A stretch of 64,000 nucleotides of DNA, from NCBI RefSeq assembly GCF_008831285.2, contig NC_045144.1:13939858-14003857 (forward strand). The letters are read 5' to 3'. Below, piece after piece: positions 10,851-21,708 of this stretch. Source of the DNA: Nymphaea colorata. Its lineage: Eukaryota > Streptophyta > Magnoliopsida > Nymphaeales > Nymphaeaceae. The position numbers and the translations under genes are program-made. The notes beneath the pieces were generated by a model. That model saw only the letters and a list, made by a program, of their open reading frames with translations. It had not been told where the DNA came from and made no database searches. How positions within the stretch are numbered: the first letter of the stretch is position 1; every line of letters starts with the position of its first letter.

Positions 10851-11998
10851 GAAGAGAAGAAGGGTTCAACCACCTTCTTAACTCACCTAGGAAACTCACT
10901 TAAGACTTTGGGGACTTGTAAAATGAGTTAAATATGGTGCAAAGGCTCCAATTAATCACTCTTAGCTGATTCACATGAGCTAGGTGGACTGGGCTAGGCA
11001 TTGTCAACCTTGGTTTAGGCATAGTTGACCAACTTTGACCAAAATTTGAGATGAAAATACCCTTGCATTGGGTTTTGCCTTATTCTATTATTTTTTTCGT
11101 GGTCTGAAATTGAGCTTGCTAGGTTAAAACCTAGTTGTTAAGCTCTAAATGTTATTGAATTATGACAATTCAATTAAAATTTGAATAAAATTTAAAAAAT
11201 TTATGAAATTTGTTTCGAAAAGGGTATTTTCATCCATAACTTGATTGAAGATGGATTTCAACTAACTCAAACTCTGGTTTGAAATATTGAATTTTAATTT
11301 GGTATTTGATTTACGCATTAGACAAATCCAAAGCTATATTTGCCTATCATAAAATTCTAATTTGGATTCTATGATCTCAATTTGCTCATAAAAGGGCAAA
11401 ATTGTTTAGATTGGTCAATTTCGACCAATTGACCAAAGTCAAAGCTCATTTGCGAGTAGTTTGACTTTGTTTAGGGTAATTTGATGAATTTGAGCTAAGA
11501 AAGCTTGAAATTGAGGTAAATTGTAATTTGACTGATTAGTCAAAGTAGATTCGATTCGGTCAAAGTCTATTTTCATCCATTGATTGGGTCGCGGGACAGA
11601 CCTACCCTTTTGACTGAGCTGAACTCATGTCGATCGAGCCTAGCTGAAATTGGCACCACATTTGGGTGCACTCGTGTCAAACCTACTTGGATTAAGTAGG
11701 TTGGGTGAGTTTAATTCTAACACTTATTGCTTCTTTGGAATTTGATTGTTCTTTAACTAAGGGAGAGAGAGTGTGTGATTAATGTCTCTCTTTTCCTATG
11801 AACCCTTATTCATTGTCTCTTGAAAATGCTTTTTCTCATTTTAATTGAGAGAATAATATTTATTTTAAAGGGGGGGGCTTGTGACCCTTAGGGTGGCTCT
11901 TGACCACACGGGCTAGGTGGGGCCCCCACATGGGTCCCACATAGCATTCTATACTGAATTAGAACCAATTCTCAGATTTAAATCAAAATTTGAATTTT

Positions 11999-12087
11999 GC
12001 AATTGAATTTGATTTTAAATGACATTTGCAATTGGATTTGGATGTCAAATGACGTTTATAATTGGATTTGGATGTCAAATCATAACT
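11999..12087. repeat. About three tandem 30-bp units in the LTR
   Basis: The word GGATTTGGATGTCAAAT occurs twice 30 bases apart, preceded by a more diverged unit (GAATTTGATTTTAAATGAC). It lies close to the outer end of the LTR (U3). Confidence 0.65.
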
Positions 12088-12238
12088 TGAACATAGTTTT
12101 GACTTGTAATCCTCTCATGATTGGAATCTAAATTGTGTTTAGATTCAAAATTGGCTTTGAAATTGTAATTTTTCACAATTTTTTTGTAAAATTTTGACAT
12201 TCTTCAATTCTGATGTGGAAAAATTTGGGGTGTTAACA

Positions 12239-15052
12239 CTATGTTACTTAATAAGGTACAGGTTGTTATCTATTTGTGATATTCCCATCATAGGCATTTC
12301 ATTCTTTCAATACATTTCTCAAATGACAGGACAATATGTAACCTTTCCAATGCTATATATGTATGGGCAATGAGGTATGCAAACAACATCAATAAATAAT
12401 AAAAAATGTCAACAATCATATCAAAAGAACCAAGGAATCATAGCATAGCTATGCCTCCTCAGATATACAAACTTGGTCTAATAAATTCTGATGAATTAAT
12501 ATCTAAATTGAATTCATATTGACAATCCATAAAAAGGATGTGTTTTTCCTATGTGTCTACTTTGTTTTTCTTAAATTTCATCATATTTTATGCTCATTTA
12601 AACTGCACAAATCGGGTCTTGAAATGTTTCTGAATTGTGTACTTCTTAACTTTAGATTGAAAATTTCAATTTGTGTTCTGTAAAAGCCAAAAGTTGGATC
12701 TATTTGTCTAGTTCCTCCCCATCACATTTCAGCCAGTTCATGTTTATTTGACCATTCAAATTAGGTGATCTAGCTAGAACTATTTTTCTACAACCTTCTA
12801 CAGAATTCTACATAATGATGTTTTTATTCAACTTCATGAGTTCATTTCTCTCTCCGTCTTTAATTTTTTTTCCTGAAACTTTCTATTATTTGTTGTTTCA
12901 TCGTTACGCAGAAGGTCTACATACCAATTTTTGGATCAGTCCAAGTTGATTTGGTTGGGTTTTTAGTTGGACCGAAAGTGCCTCTTTAAACAATTTTTCA
13001 GATTCGATTTTTGTTATTTTTTATTTCTATCAAAGGTTTTCGGACCTATATCTTTTAGTTCATAATAGGTTATTCAAATATATCACTTGGAATTGATTGT
13101 TTCATGAACAAAGAGTCTTTCTACCAAATTTTGTGTTCATCCAATATGGTTAACCAATTAAAGGGAAATCATTAAAGTCAACTTGTCATGTTTAGTCTTA
13201 GCCAAACTTTCATGTTTCAGCTTGTTAGCCTATATTCGAGCTGATTTTAATGTTGAACTTTGATTCCTCTCATGCTTTAAATGTCATTAAGGTTTTCTAA
13301 CGTGTCCTCACTCTAGCTTGGTGTATTTAGGCATATTTAGCTTGCATGTCGTGTTCGTTTTTTAGCATTATAATGTAGTCATTTGATTTCTAATTTGCAT
13401 TTGAATTCATTAAGGAATTCATGCTAGCTCAACATGTGCCTCGGAACAATAGTCTTTGCATGTGTAGTCTTAATCTAGCTTGGTTTCTATGTGGGTTCAA
13501 TTTTCAAAAGTCATGAATAGTATAATCAGATGCTCTGAAATGTTTCCTGTACATTCATATAATTGTTTCACTTTGCATCATACATTTAATTTCGGACTAC
13601 GCACTTGGAATTAGGTTCATCTGATACTTAGGATATGTTATCAGCTACATGTTTGTGACGATAGTCCTTGCACGTACTTGATCTAAATTGAATTTCATAT
13701 GGATACACGTTTTCAAAACATAGACTTGAACTGTGGATTTCAAAAAACTTGAACTAGTTTTCAAACCTGTTTTCAAAAATTCTAGGTTTATACATGATGG
13801 AGCTTTAAATCTTAAACTGAACCTACCTAAAACCTCACTTTACCGATGCCTTGGTCAAGACCTAGCATTGAACCCACTACAATAAACTTAAAAAATATCC
13901 CACCTTAAAACCCCAACCCTAATTAAGATTACCTAAGTTCTCTTTTCTGAGACTAGGTAGGTCATGTGAATCTAGAATGGATCCAGATCTCATGAGTTGA
14001 ATGTCAGATCTTTGAGTTGAACATGGGTGTAAATGAATATGAATTTATGAAATTGGATCACAATTTGAATCTTGGATTTGGAAAATTAGATCTAGGTCTC
14101 AAGTAACTTGGATCATAATTTTGGAGCTTACACAAAATTGGATTTTGGATATTATATTTAGAACTTTAGATCTCAGATCTTATAATTTAGATCATAATTA
14201 TAGGCCGTGTATGGTTAGATCTACTTTAATGTTTGGATTTCAGATTCGGACTCAAATCTCAACCTTAGTCGACCGTTACATCCAAACCCTAATTTACACT
14301 TTTAGATTTAGATCTTCAAATTGTATCATAAAGTACAAATGTGGATTTTCCTGAATCGGATCTTGAACTCAAATTGGAGCAAGATATTTTGGATTTTAGA
14401 TCATACATCTCTTTTAGGTCTACATCCCAAAACCTTAGATACCATATCTAAACCATGTAAGGAACTAGTTTGCATGCATTCATCTCAGCTCTAGAAACCA
14501 TTAAATGGATTGATGATGATACAGATCATGAAGTATGTCCCTGCATTCTTAGTATATATTCTTTCAGTTAATGTGTTCAAATTTTTGATGATCCACTTAG
14601 ATATTTCAAATTTAGAGCATATTAGCAATTGGATGACAATCATAACTTAGAATAAGGAATACTTTGTCTAGTCCTTGATCTAACCCTAGTAAAGGTGTTT
14701 GGAAAGGTCAGGTCTTATTCTGACAGGTTGGTTTCTATCTCTCGTAATTTGCTGCAAGAGATAAGGAGGCAAGTATAGTTTTGAACTTTTTTTCATATGA
14801 ACAGTCATATGCAAGATTGTAAAATTTTGCTTGTAAACATTGCTACGGTCAAAACCATGCTCCATAAACCCAAAAATAGTGGCTAAAAGTATTTCTGGTC
14901 AATGTCTTGTTGATGGCTATTAATCAAACTATAGCAATAGCTGTTGTGGTTGTTGTTGACTGTGGCTATTGCATCCATCCACCATGGTTTACCTAGGCCA
15001 TTAGCTATGTTTTTCACTATTACCATTAAGTCTCTTCATGTATTAGCCATGG

Positions 15053-15055
<3 letters not shown>
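12239..15055. other. Gene-free AT-rich DNA
   Basis: No frame with recognisable protein content on either strand. From 13980 to 14480 the sequence is unusually rich in GGATC/AGATCT/TTAGAT words, a degenerate low-complexity pattern, and AACCCTAA-like words appear at about 13913 and 14285. It is probably old transposon debris. Confidence 0.5.

Positions 15056-15092
<37 letters not shown>
15056..15092. repeat. (AT)n microsatellite
   Basis: About 18 uninterrupted AT units. Confidence 0.95.
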
Positions 15093-15096
<4 letters not shown>

Positions 15097-15099
15097 CGA

Positions 15100-15500
15100 G
15101 ACTAAATTAAACTGATGGCATCATTTGTCCCTAACCATCCGATGACCCCAGATCGGAAGGTTAGGATAGAACCGTAAATGGAATGAGAGGGGCATGGGGT
15201 GAAAACCCTACCCCCGTCTTTCATTTTGTCCCCTGCATTCTCCCCCTACCTTCCCCTCTCCTCCTTCCCCTCCTCCACCCTCTCCCGACCCTCCCCCTTT
15301 TCTTTACTCCCCTACCCTCTCCTCTCTTCCTCCCCATCTTCTGTGGATCCTTTCTTCCCTCTCACCTGCGCTTGCCTGAGTAGCCATTAATCACCTGATC
15401 AAGCACCTAAATATTGCCCTGAGCAGTACGCAACCGGCATCTCCTCGTTCTCAGGTACTCAACAGGAGCAAAAGGCCCAAGATGCACTACTTGGTGACTT
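15100..15500 (+). other. Pyrimidine-rich, 5'-UTR-like segment
   Basis: Strongly C/T-rich on the plus strand (15215-15365), followed by a possible splice donor, CTCAG/GTACTC, at about 15454. Open frames here are short proline/leucine runs created by the C/T bias, so I do not call a gene. It could be the first, non-coding exon of a lost gene or captured sequence. Confidence 0.3.
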
Positions 15501-16548
15501 TTCTTGGGAGTAACTCATGATGTTGAAACTGTAGTGTGTAATAAATATTTGATAGATGGAAAGCTATTTTTTCATTCCAGCCTTTCAAATTGAATATATC
15601 AATGAAAGTAAAACTGCTTTTTTTTTCAACCCCTTCTCCTTTGTGTGCCTATTGAAATCATTTCTCTCTTGCTGATCACAAACTGTAGTTTACCACTGTC
15701 ATGAAGTTGACCACCTCATAGACAAATAATCTCTCCTTGAGTCCTTGACCCATCTATATGTTGCATTTTTTTTAATAGCATATTGAGTTTAGGCATTTTA
15801 CTTTTTTGAAATCAAGGTTTTCAGCCTCATGACTTTCCTCAATGTTCATGGTTATTTTCCTTTCTCTATTTTCAAATAAAGCTACCTCTTTGTTATATTT
15901 TCTTTGACTTTATCTGTCATCTGGTTCTTGAAGATTTCCTTGCAATTTGGCTTTTGACCAGCCATATTCTTGAAGGAATTCTCTAAGTTCTCTTTCTTGG
16001 ATGTTAAACCACAGTTTTCAAGTTGAGGCACTTGGTCTCCATGCTATTTATGATGGCTCCATGATTTTGCCCAACTTAAAATGTCACCAAATCTCCTTTG
16101 AGTACTTTTCTTCTAGAAAGGTCAAGTATGAACCATGACACAAATAATGAGTTGAAGATAACATTATAAGTACCACCTTTTGTAGATTCTTCAATATGTT
16201 TTTCTAATGTAACTATCATGTATGTTAAGTTATAAGCTGCACCCCTTTTAAAACATGTGCCTTCCAAAGTTGCATCCCAATTCTGAAATTTGAACATCAA
16301 TATCACTGTCATACTATTACAGTAATTTAGTCTAAGACGTGTGCAAACAACCATCTTTATTGATTCAAAATCTGTCCTACATCTTGTTTTTGTTATATTT
16401 TTCACAAGTTACAAATTAAATACAAGGTAATAATATTATTCAAGTATATAAGAAAATTGCTCAACAAATCTCTCAGTTATTGGACTATTTTTAAGTTATT
16501 TCAAAATATGACATGTTATGTACTATTGGGCATCCCTTGACTAAGAAG
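15501..16548. other. No gene recognised
   Basis: AT-rich DNA with short frames only. Nothing matches a family I can name. Confidence 0.4.
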
Positions 16549-16849
16549 ATCTTGGCTGTTGAAGGGTTGCTTAAAATGGTTAGATTAAGATTATGAAGAA
16601 CAAAAAATTAAACTTTTTCAGCACTCTTCGTATATGAAAGAAAATTTTAAAATCAGTTTATAATTCTATAGAAAAAGAAATTTGTATGAAAGGGGCTTTC
16701 AGAAAGTCCTATTTGGTTGCTTTTTCCGTATAATTTTGATCAGATTTTAAAATTTTCATTTATATACCAAGAGTGCTGAGAAAAATTTATTTTTTGGTTC
16801 TTCATAATCTTAATCTAACCTGGGAAGCAACCCTTCAAACTGTCAAGAT
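16549..16849. mobile_element. 301-bp fold-back element (MITE-like)
   Basis: Arms of about 106 bases (16549-16654 and 16743-16849) are inverted repeats sharing GAAGGGTTGCTT, TTAGATTAAGATTATGAAGA and AGCACTCTT; mismatches are few. The 88-base centre is unrelated. No clear target duplication. Non-coding; the whole unit would fold into a long hairpin if transcribed. Confidence 0.75.
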
Positions 16850-16990
16850 TTACAGAACAACTAAACCCCAAATGGCTCCCCCATAGAAAATCGTAGAGAC
16901 ATGAACAAAATCATTTGGCGCCCTCAAGGATTTGCATATGGTGGTGCAAATCGAAAACAATCAAGAGAAGGCAGTGGATGGCATGTTGAC

Positions 16991-16992
<2 letters not shown>

Positions 16993-17034
<42 letters not shown>
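16993..17034. repeat. (AG)n microsatellite
   Basis: About 21 AG units. Confidence 0.95.
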
Positions 17035-17038
<4 letters not shown>

Positions 17039-17404
17039 ATAGTGGTGGAGGAGTTAGTTCTGGTTTTACAACTCTAATTGGTACTGCATGTCCACATTTA
17101 CATTCATGCAACTTGTTGATAGAAGAGTTTGCCATTAAGCCTTTGGAAGTAAATTAATAAAGAGATCAGGATGCAATTAATATGCGACAGGTAAATACAT
17201 CAGAGATCAGGTCAGACTTGAATCTTGTACACTGTAAAATGAGAAAAATGCCCATACCAGATCAAACCCCTTTGCAACCATATATAAAGCTCAAAAAAAT
17301 AAAGTATGATGCATCTTTGTCTCATGAGGCTAAATCTATGTTTTGTCATGATTTACTACCTTTGGAACCATATGTTTGAAAGGAATAAGAAGAAGGGTTC
17401 CTCG

Positions 17405-17490
17405 TTTAGGTTTTAGATGTCGGGCCGGCCTGGAACCAACTCGTTATTGGGCCGGGCTGGCCCGATGCCCAGACTTACTGGCAGCTCCTA
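17405..17490. repeat. GGGCC-rich repeat fragment
   Basis: Contains GGGCCGGCCTGG and GGGCCGGGCTGGCCCGA, like the GC-rich ends of the elements at 37941-38240 and 52397-52736. No complete element is visible. Confidence 0.4.
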
Positions 17491-17703
17491 TATCTCGCCA
17501 TGGTAGAAGTCATTTTAATAGAGCTCAACATAAAGCCGAGAACAAAAGCAAAAGATAGAGTATTATAATGAAACATGATCCAACCCAACTCCTGTTGGGC
17601 GGGCCTATTCGCTAGATATCTTAGATTCCAACACAATACTTTCATAAAAAATTATAGGTGTAAGTGTATCAGGCTCCCATGCTCCATGCTACATTTTCCT
17701 TAC

Positions 17704-17851
17704 CTGTTCGGCCATCTCTATTATACAACTGATCAATAACCTCCATATAATCGATATCCCCTATCTTCCTCTTTTCTAACACACCATACCTAGATGCAAG
17801 GGACTGCCCTTTACTGGCTAGCTGTGTGTTTTTCCTTGCAATTGACCCTCC
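17704..17851 (-). pseudogene. Orphan exon-like segment, phase 1, unidentified protein
   Basis: On the minus strand a 148-base segment is bounded by an acceptor (TTTTAG at 17852-17857) and a donor (CAG/GTAAGG at 17698-17706). It is open for 49 codons: GGSIARKNTQLASKGQSLAS, then RYGVLEKRKIGDIDYMEVID, then QLYNRDGRT. The balanced amino-acid composition and good splice sites suggest a true exon or a recently captured one. I do not recognise the protein. No neighbouring exon is visible; a MITE lies just upstream (17895-18101). It is either one exon of a gene I cannot see or a gene fragment moved by a transposon. Confidence 0.4.
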
Positions 17852-17894
17852 CTAAAACATTAACTAGTTTTACAGACCTTTTTTCATGGAGAAA

Positions 17895-18101
17895 GTTGTG
17901 TGCGCCAGACACACGATATGCAATAACTGAGAGAAGAATATTTTGGTAATTTGTTAAAAATAAATGTCCTTTATAGTTTTTTTGTTTTTTTTAATTTTCA
18001 ATTTTGTCTTTACAAAGTTTTTTCCAATATGAACTAAGGTATTTTAGTCACTAACTATATTGGCACACAAAAATTCATGCACCAACTATGGCGCATATAA
18101 C
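17895..18101. mobile_element. MITE-like element, family C copy 1
   Basis: Ends GTTGTGTGCGCCA and (reverse) GTTATATGCGCCA form terminal inverted repeats. The T-rich interior (TTTTAG-TTTTTTT-TTTTAATTTTC, then a TTTTAGTCACTAAC end) is shared with copies at 37735-37940 and 63770-63990. Confidence 0.6.
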
Positions 18102-18961
18102 TAGGTAGGTTCTTTCATGCACTGATTTATGAAGGGTCAGGCTTCCCAACTCTTAATTATCAACTCAATTAAAGCCATTATGAAGAGGTTAGCACTAAAT
18201 ATAAAGCCAAGAGGACCAACATCCATGATTATCAATTTTATTCAGGGATTCAAGAGCCAATAAAGCAATGGTGATAGGTTGCTTACCATTAGAAGGTGCA
18301 ACGCCTTTTTACGTGGAGCTTTTAGCTTCTTTCGTCAGACTTTGGTAGTTTTGATCTTTCTTCCTTTCTTTTTGTCTCTTTCTCTTGCCTTCCGACATCT
18401 CCTACTTTTCCGTGGACACTAAAGTTTGAGGCATCTACCTTCACTCATGCTAGTGAGCCTTCTGACCAAGGGTCACAGCCTCTACAAGTTTTTCCTCACT
18501 CTCATCCTCTTGCATCTCTTCCTGCAGGCATTGCTCCTAAGGGCTTCAAACTTGTTCAACCTGGAGCTCAGACCCCCAGGGTTTTGTCTTTTACAAAAAC
18601 CCTTAGGCCTCTACAAAGCTTTAACTCTACTCCATTCTGAATCGTCACCTTGCTCCTTTTCTGAGTTCAGATGGGTTTTGCAATTAATTCAAAGTGTGAG
18701 GTGGTGTTGTATTTACTGCAGTATTGAACTCGAGCTTTGTATTGAATTTCCTATATTGCTCTTTTTGATCACCACCCACCTCAAGACTCAACTCGTCGAT
18801 AATTAAGAGGCATGCCCGTACAGATGCGAGCATATCCTACAGCTTCATCTACATGGTGCAGATATCAGTGCAAACAAAGGAGGCTCCTACAACACAGCAA
18901 TTTGATAGAAGATATACTTGTTATAGAATAGTAAAGGATGTCCAACCATCGGAAAATCCAC
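18102..18961. other. Left flank of copia 1: C/T-rich open stretch, unidentified
   Basis: From 18426 to 18760 the plus strand stays open for over 100 codons and looks Pro/Ser/Leu-rich (for example ASEPSDQGSQPLQVFPHSHP in one frame). It resembles low-complexity first ORFs of plant LINEs but lacks a decisive motif. Copia element 1 inserted at 18962-18966 splits this locus; its continuation is at 23647. Confidence 0.3.
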
Positions 18962-18966
18962 ACTAG

Positions 18967-19519
18967 TGTAGATAGTCATCAGTGACTGTCTTGGAAGAGT
19001 CGAGAAAACTCAAGAGGCTAAGAGCCTCCTTTTTGTAAGTCAGAGAGTAATGATGTAAAATAAATAAATAAAAATTATTAGAATGTGGTGGAACCCTTAC
19101 ACCTACTTTCTCAATCCCTATAAATAGGGTGCTGCCCATTATGTAATGCATGTATCACAGTGTTGAGTGAGTGTGCTCACTTCATGGGCTAGAATGGGAG
19201 TCTTGAGTGACAGTTTAAAGTGTGTGCTTGGGTGATACGGGTACTGCTTACGTGAGCTAGTGAGGTGAGTCATTTTTAGACTTTTCGTGTTCATGTAACA
19301 TATTATTGTTAAAGATAGTTATTCATGGTTTAAGTGTTGGTGCACATTTTACATCATTCATTGGTTGAGCTCACTTTGTGGGCTTTGTTGGATTGGTTAC
19401 TAACTTTTTAAGTAAACTTTGTTAAGTTTATTAATTGAGAAATATTTTGGAAGTCAAGACTCTGTCTATTGTTCAAGTTTGTTTCTAAGTTATATCTAGG
19501 GCCCATGTTTTCGCCTACA
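18967..19519 (+). repeat. 5' LTR of copia 1
   Basis: 553 bases with TATA box TATAAATAG at 19119-19127. It matches the 3' LTR along most of its length; the 3' copy is longer mainly because of an extra stretch around 23290-23350. Confidence 0.9.
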
Positions 19520-19520
19520 A

Positions 19521-19535
19521 TTGGTATCAGAAGGG
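19521..19535 (+). promoter_or_regulatory. Primer-binding site of copia 1
   Basis: TTGGTATCAGAAGGG directly follows the LTR. TGGTATCAGA is the usual plant copia site complementary to initiator tRNA-Met. Confidence 0.9.
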
Positions 19536-19592
19536 GTTCAGGCTAAGGGCCAATAGAGTTGTGAAATTACTTGGGCCAACATATATTGTGAG

Positions 19593-20373
19593 CTATGTCA
19601 CATGAGTTCGGGTACGATACGGGTAGGGTACACGAAGACGGTAATTTTCAAAATTTTTGGATATGCGAACACGGTGAATTTTATATTCTAAAAAATTAAA
19701 AATGATGAAATAAAAAAAACATTAAATTAATAATTCACTTTGTTCCTCTTCGGCAGTAGCAAGGCTGCTGCTGTCGCCGACGAGGACGTCCCTCCCTCTC
19801 TCCTCTACCTTAGGACGAGGAAAGCTCCCTTGGAACTTCCACGAGTAAGGCAAAACAGCAAAATCCCCAAATTGGGAAATCGGTAAATCAAAAAAAAAAA
19901 AACATAAGGCACATAGCTTTGAAGAAGAGGATCAAGATCGACCGATTAACCGTCCAGTATTCAAACAAAAACATCCTCAAATCGGCAAATTCAAAATAGA
20001 AAACAAAAACCCAAATGAAGAACATGAAACCCTAGCTTCTAATATCAAAAAAAAAGAAAAAACCACTTACCTGTCTGTCACCGGCTGCCGCCGAACACCA
20101 CCGGACATTGCCGTGGATCGTCGGACCTTGTCGTCATCGCCATTGTTGTCGTCGGTTACTAGGAGAAGCAGTCGTCGCAAAAGGAAGCGTCAAGCGTGAA
20201 ACAGGACGTGTAAAGAAGTTTAAGGTTAAAATGTCGGTTTAGAAAAGTGGTTCAGATCAGGTCTGAACCAGACCCAATCCAAAACGTATCCTGCCGTGTC
20301 CACGTGTTGGGATCCGCGTGTCGGAGTGTCGACACGAGTACTTGGCCCATTTTGGCATGTCCGTGTGTCGTAG
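19593..20373. mobile_element. hAT-like non-autonomous element inside copia 1
   Basis: Flanked by perfect 8-bp duplications ATTGTGAG (19585-19592, 20374-20381). Ends CTATGTCACA and (reverse) CTACGACACA are short inverted repeats; sub-terminal DNA is rich in GGGTAC/GTGTCG words. The 781 bases include a GC-rich interior with a minus-strand donor-like GACAG/GTAAGT near 20070, so part may be captured exon sequence. It sits 11 bases before the gag ATG of copia 1. A related copy lies at 47790-48151. Confidence 0.85.
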
Positions 20374-20384
20374 ATTGTGAGATT

Positions 20385-21106
20385 ATGGCAGTAATAGCAG
20401 TTGCATTCAATAATATTGAAAAAATTAACAATAACAATTTTGGCTATTAGAAATCTTATATGGAGTTGTATTTTTTAAGACAGGAATTATGAGATATAGT
20501 ATTGGGATCAGGCACAAATATTCTTGTCGACAAAGTAGCCAGAAAGAAATGGATGATCAAAGCAAGGAAAACTTTATTTGCAATTAAGGTATTAATTGAG
20601 AATCATTTATTAGAGCATAGACATGATGCTAAGACTCTTAAAGAAGCATGTGATGCTTTTGCAACCATATTTTCTAAAGCTAATGATGCCCATTTACAAC
20701 TATTGGAAAATGAATTAGCTATATTAACTCAAGAAACATGTTGATAGCAGAGTATCTTATAAAGGTTAAGAACATCTATGGGGAGATTTCTCAAAATGAC
20801 CATGAGTATATGATTCATGAGGCCCATATGTGGAGAATTCATGTTTCTGGACTTCATGCAGAATTTAGCAATTTTATAAATGTTCTTCAGGGTTGGCCAG
20901 TTCAACCAACTTTATTGGAGTTAGACAATCTTTTGATTAATCAAAAAACCTTGGCGAAACAAAGGGCTGAGCTTTCACTCAAAGTAAATAATGGCAAACC
21001 TTTGTTTAGTATGAGTCAGAAATCATGTTGGCAAGCCAAACCAGTCATTAAGCCCCAAAGTAGAAGCATTAATAAAAAGAAAAATATAGAAAATAAAATA
21101 AGATAA
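20385..21106 (+). pseudogene. Gag of copia 1, broken
   Basis: The ATG at 20385 opens MAVIAVAFNNIEKINNNNFG. In-frame stops follow at about 20448 and 20488 within the block usually written W-x-x-x-M-x-x-x-L...LWDIV. The next open piece includes KTLKEACDAFATIFSKANDA and LLENELAILTQE. A frameshift near 20740 leads to a second piece with VSGLHAEFSNFINVLQGWP and INQKTLAKQRAELS, the typical end of the copia capsid region (UBN2-type). The zinc-knuckle remnant (HNYSHFACDYRV) follows. Confidence in identity is high; it is not functional. Confidence 0.85.
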
Positions 21107-21299
21107 ACACACAACTATAGTCACTTTGCTTGTGACTATAGAGTCAAATAAATGAAGGAAATGCAGTCACGACAAGAAAGCAGCATGGAAAAGTTGATGA
21201 GACTGTACAAAAAAGTTCATTTTTGTACTCGAAAGATGTTAAAGAGGAAGAAGGATGTAATTTTACTTAGATAAAATCAACAAAAGATGATGATGAAAA

Positions 21300-21708
21300 G
21301 ATTAACTATCAAACTGATTGGATAATTGATTTTGGATGCTCGAATCATCTGACTGGTGATGAGAGCAAGTTTGTAAGTATGAAAAAATATGAAAGAAATC
21401 GAGTTGTTATTATTTCTAACAACAAAAAGCTCCCAGTGGCAGAGGTTGTTGCCAAATTTGATAAAGACCCTATGTTATGGAACGTTTATCATATTCTAAA
21501 AATGACTAAGAACTTGCTATATGTACCACACATTACAGCTTTAGGTCACTATGTATTGGCTGGCCCAAATTATGTAAAAGTTTATAATGATGTAGATGTT
21601 CAAGGCACTCCTATATTTGAAGGAGGAAAAGTTCCGTCAGTATGTGTATTATCAACAAAAATAACATATATTGACAAAGCAAAGAAGCATGACACTTTAT
21701 ATATCTAG
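21300..21708 (+). pseudogene. Protease region of copia 1
   Basis: The segment reads WIIDFGCSNHLTGDESKF, followed by VPHITALGHYVLAGPNYV-type protease C-terminal blocks. The catalytic triad normally written D-S-G is D-F-G here, which should abolish protease activity. It is followed at once by an RLGHVG-like pre-integrase region (HEKLTHVGLNFGRCQI) after a stop at about 21706. Confidence 0.82.

Larger units (their letters stand above)
1..12238 (-). mobile_element. Ty3/gypsy retrotransposon, Tat-like lineage, 3' end outside the window
   Basis: Read on the minus strand the order is LTR (12238-8112), primer-binding site, leader, PMD-type ORF, gag, protease, RT, RNase H, a second RNase H, integrase. 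The element runs off the window at base 1, so its 3' LTR is missing. A second (archaeal-type) RNase H between RNase H and integrase, an extra ORF before gag and a very long LTR are known marks of the Tat/Ogre group. Every coding domain carries stops or frame breaks, so it is not autonomous. The base after the LTR starts CTATG (12239-12243), which would be the target duplication if the missing end matches. Tat placement is inferred from domain order and motifs. Confidence 0.88.
8112..12238 (-). repeat. 5' LTR of Tat-like element, about 4.1 kb
   Basis: Read on the minus strand the LTR starts TGTTAACACCCC (ending at 12238) and ends GGGGTGCGAACA (starting at 8112). The ends are an imperfect 12-base inverted repeat in the TG...CA form, and the primer site begins two bases beyond the 8112 end. 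No protein gene is present inside. A 243-base open frame near 10657-10899 is a chance frame beside the promoter. The partner LTR is outside the window, so boundaries rest on end motifs and primer-site position. LTRs over 4 kb are known in Ogre-type elements. Confidence 0.8.

Noticed and set aside
10657-10899. An 80-codon minus-strand frame inside the Tat LTR
   Set aside because: It overlaps the LTR promoter and TATA box and has no recognisable content.
15183-15390. Two overlapping 60-codon plus-strand frames, rich in Pro/Leu/Ser
   Set aside because: They are products of the C/T-rich composition, with no motif and no conservation between frames.
16911-17135. A minus frame through the (AG)n repeat
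   Set aside because: It is a Ser/Leu repeat translation of the microsatellite.
18130-18260. Possible LINE reverse transcriptase fragment (NSIKAIMKRLALNIKP)
   Set aside because: Loosely resembles the LINE RT block before GFIQGR, but no catalytic box follows and the frame ends at once.
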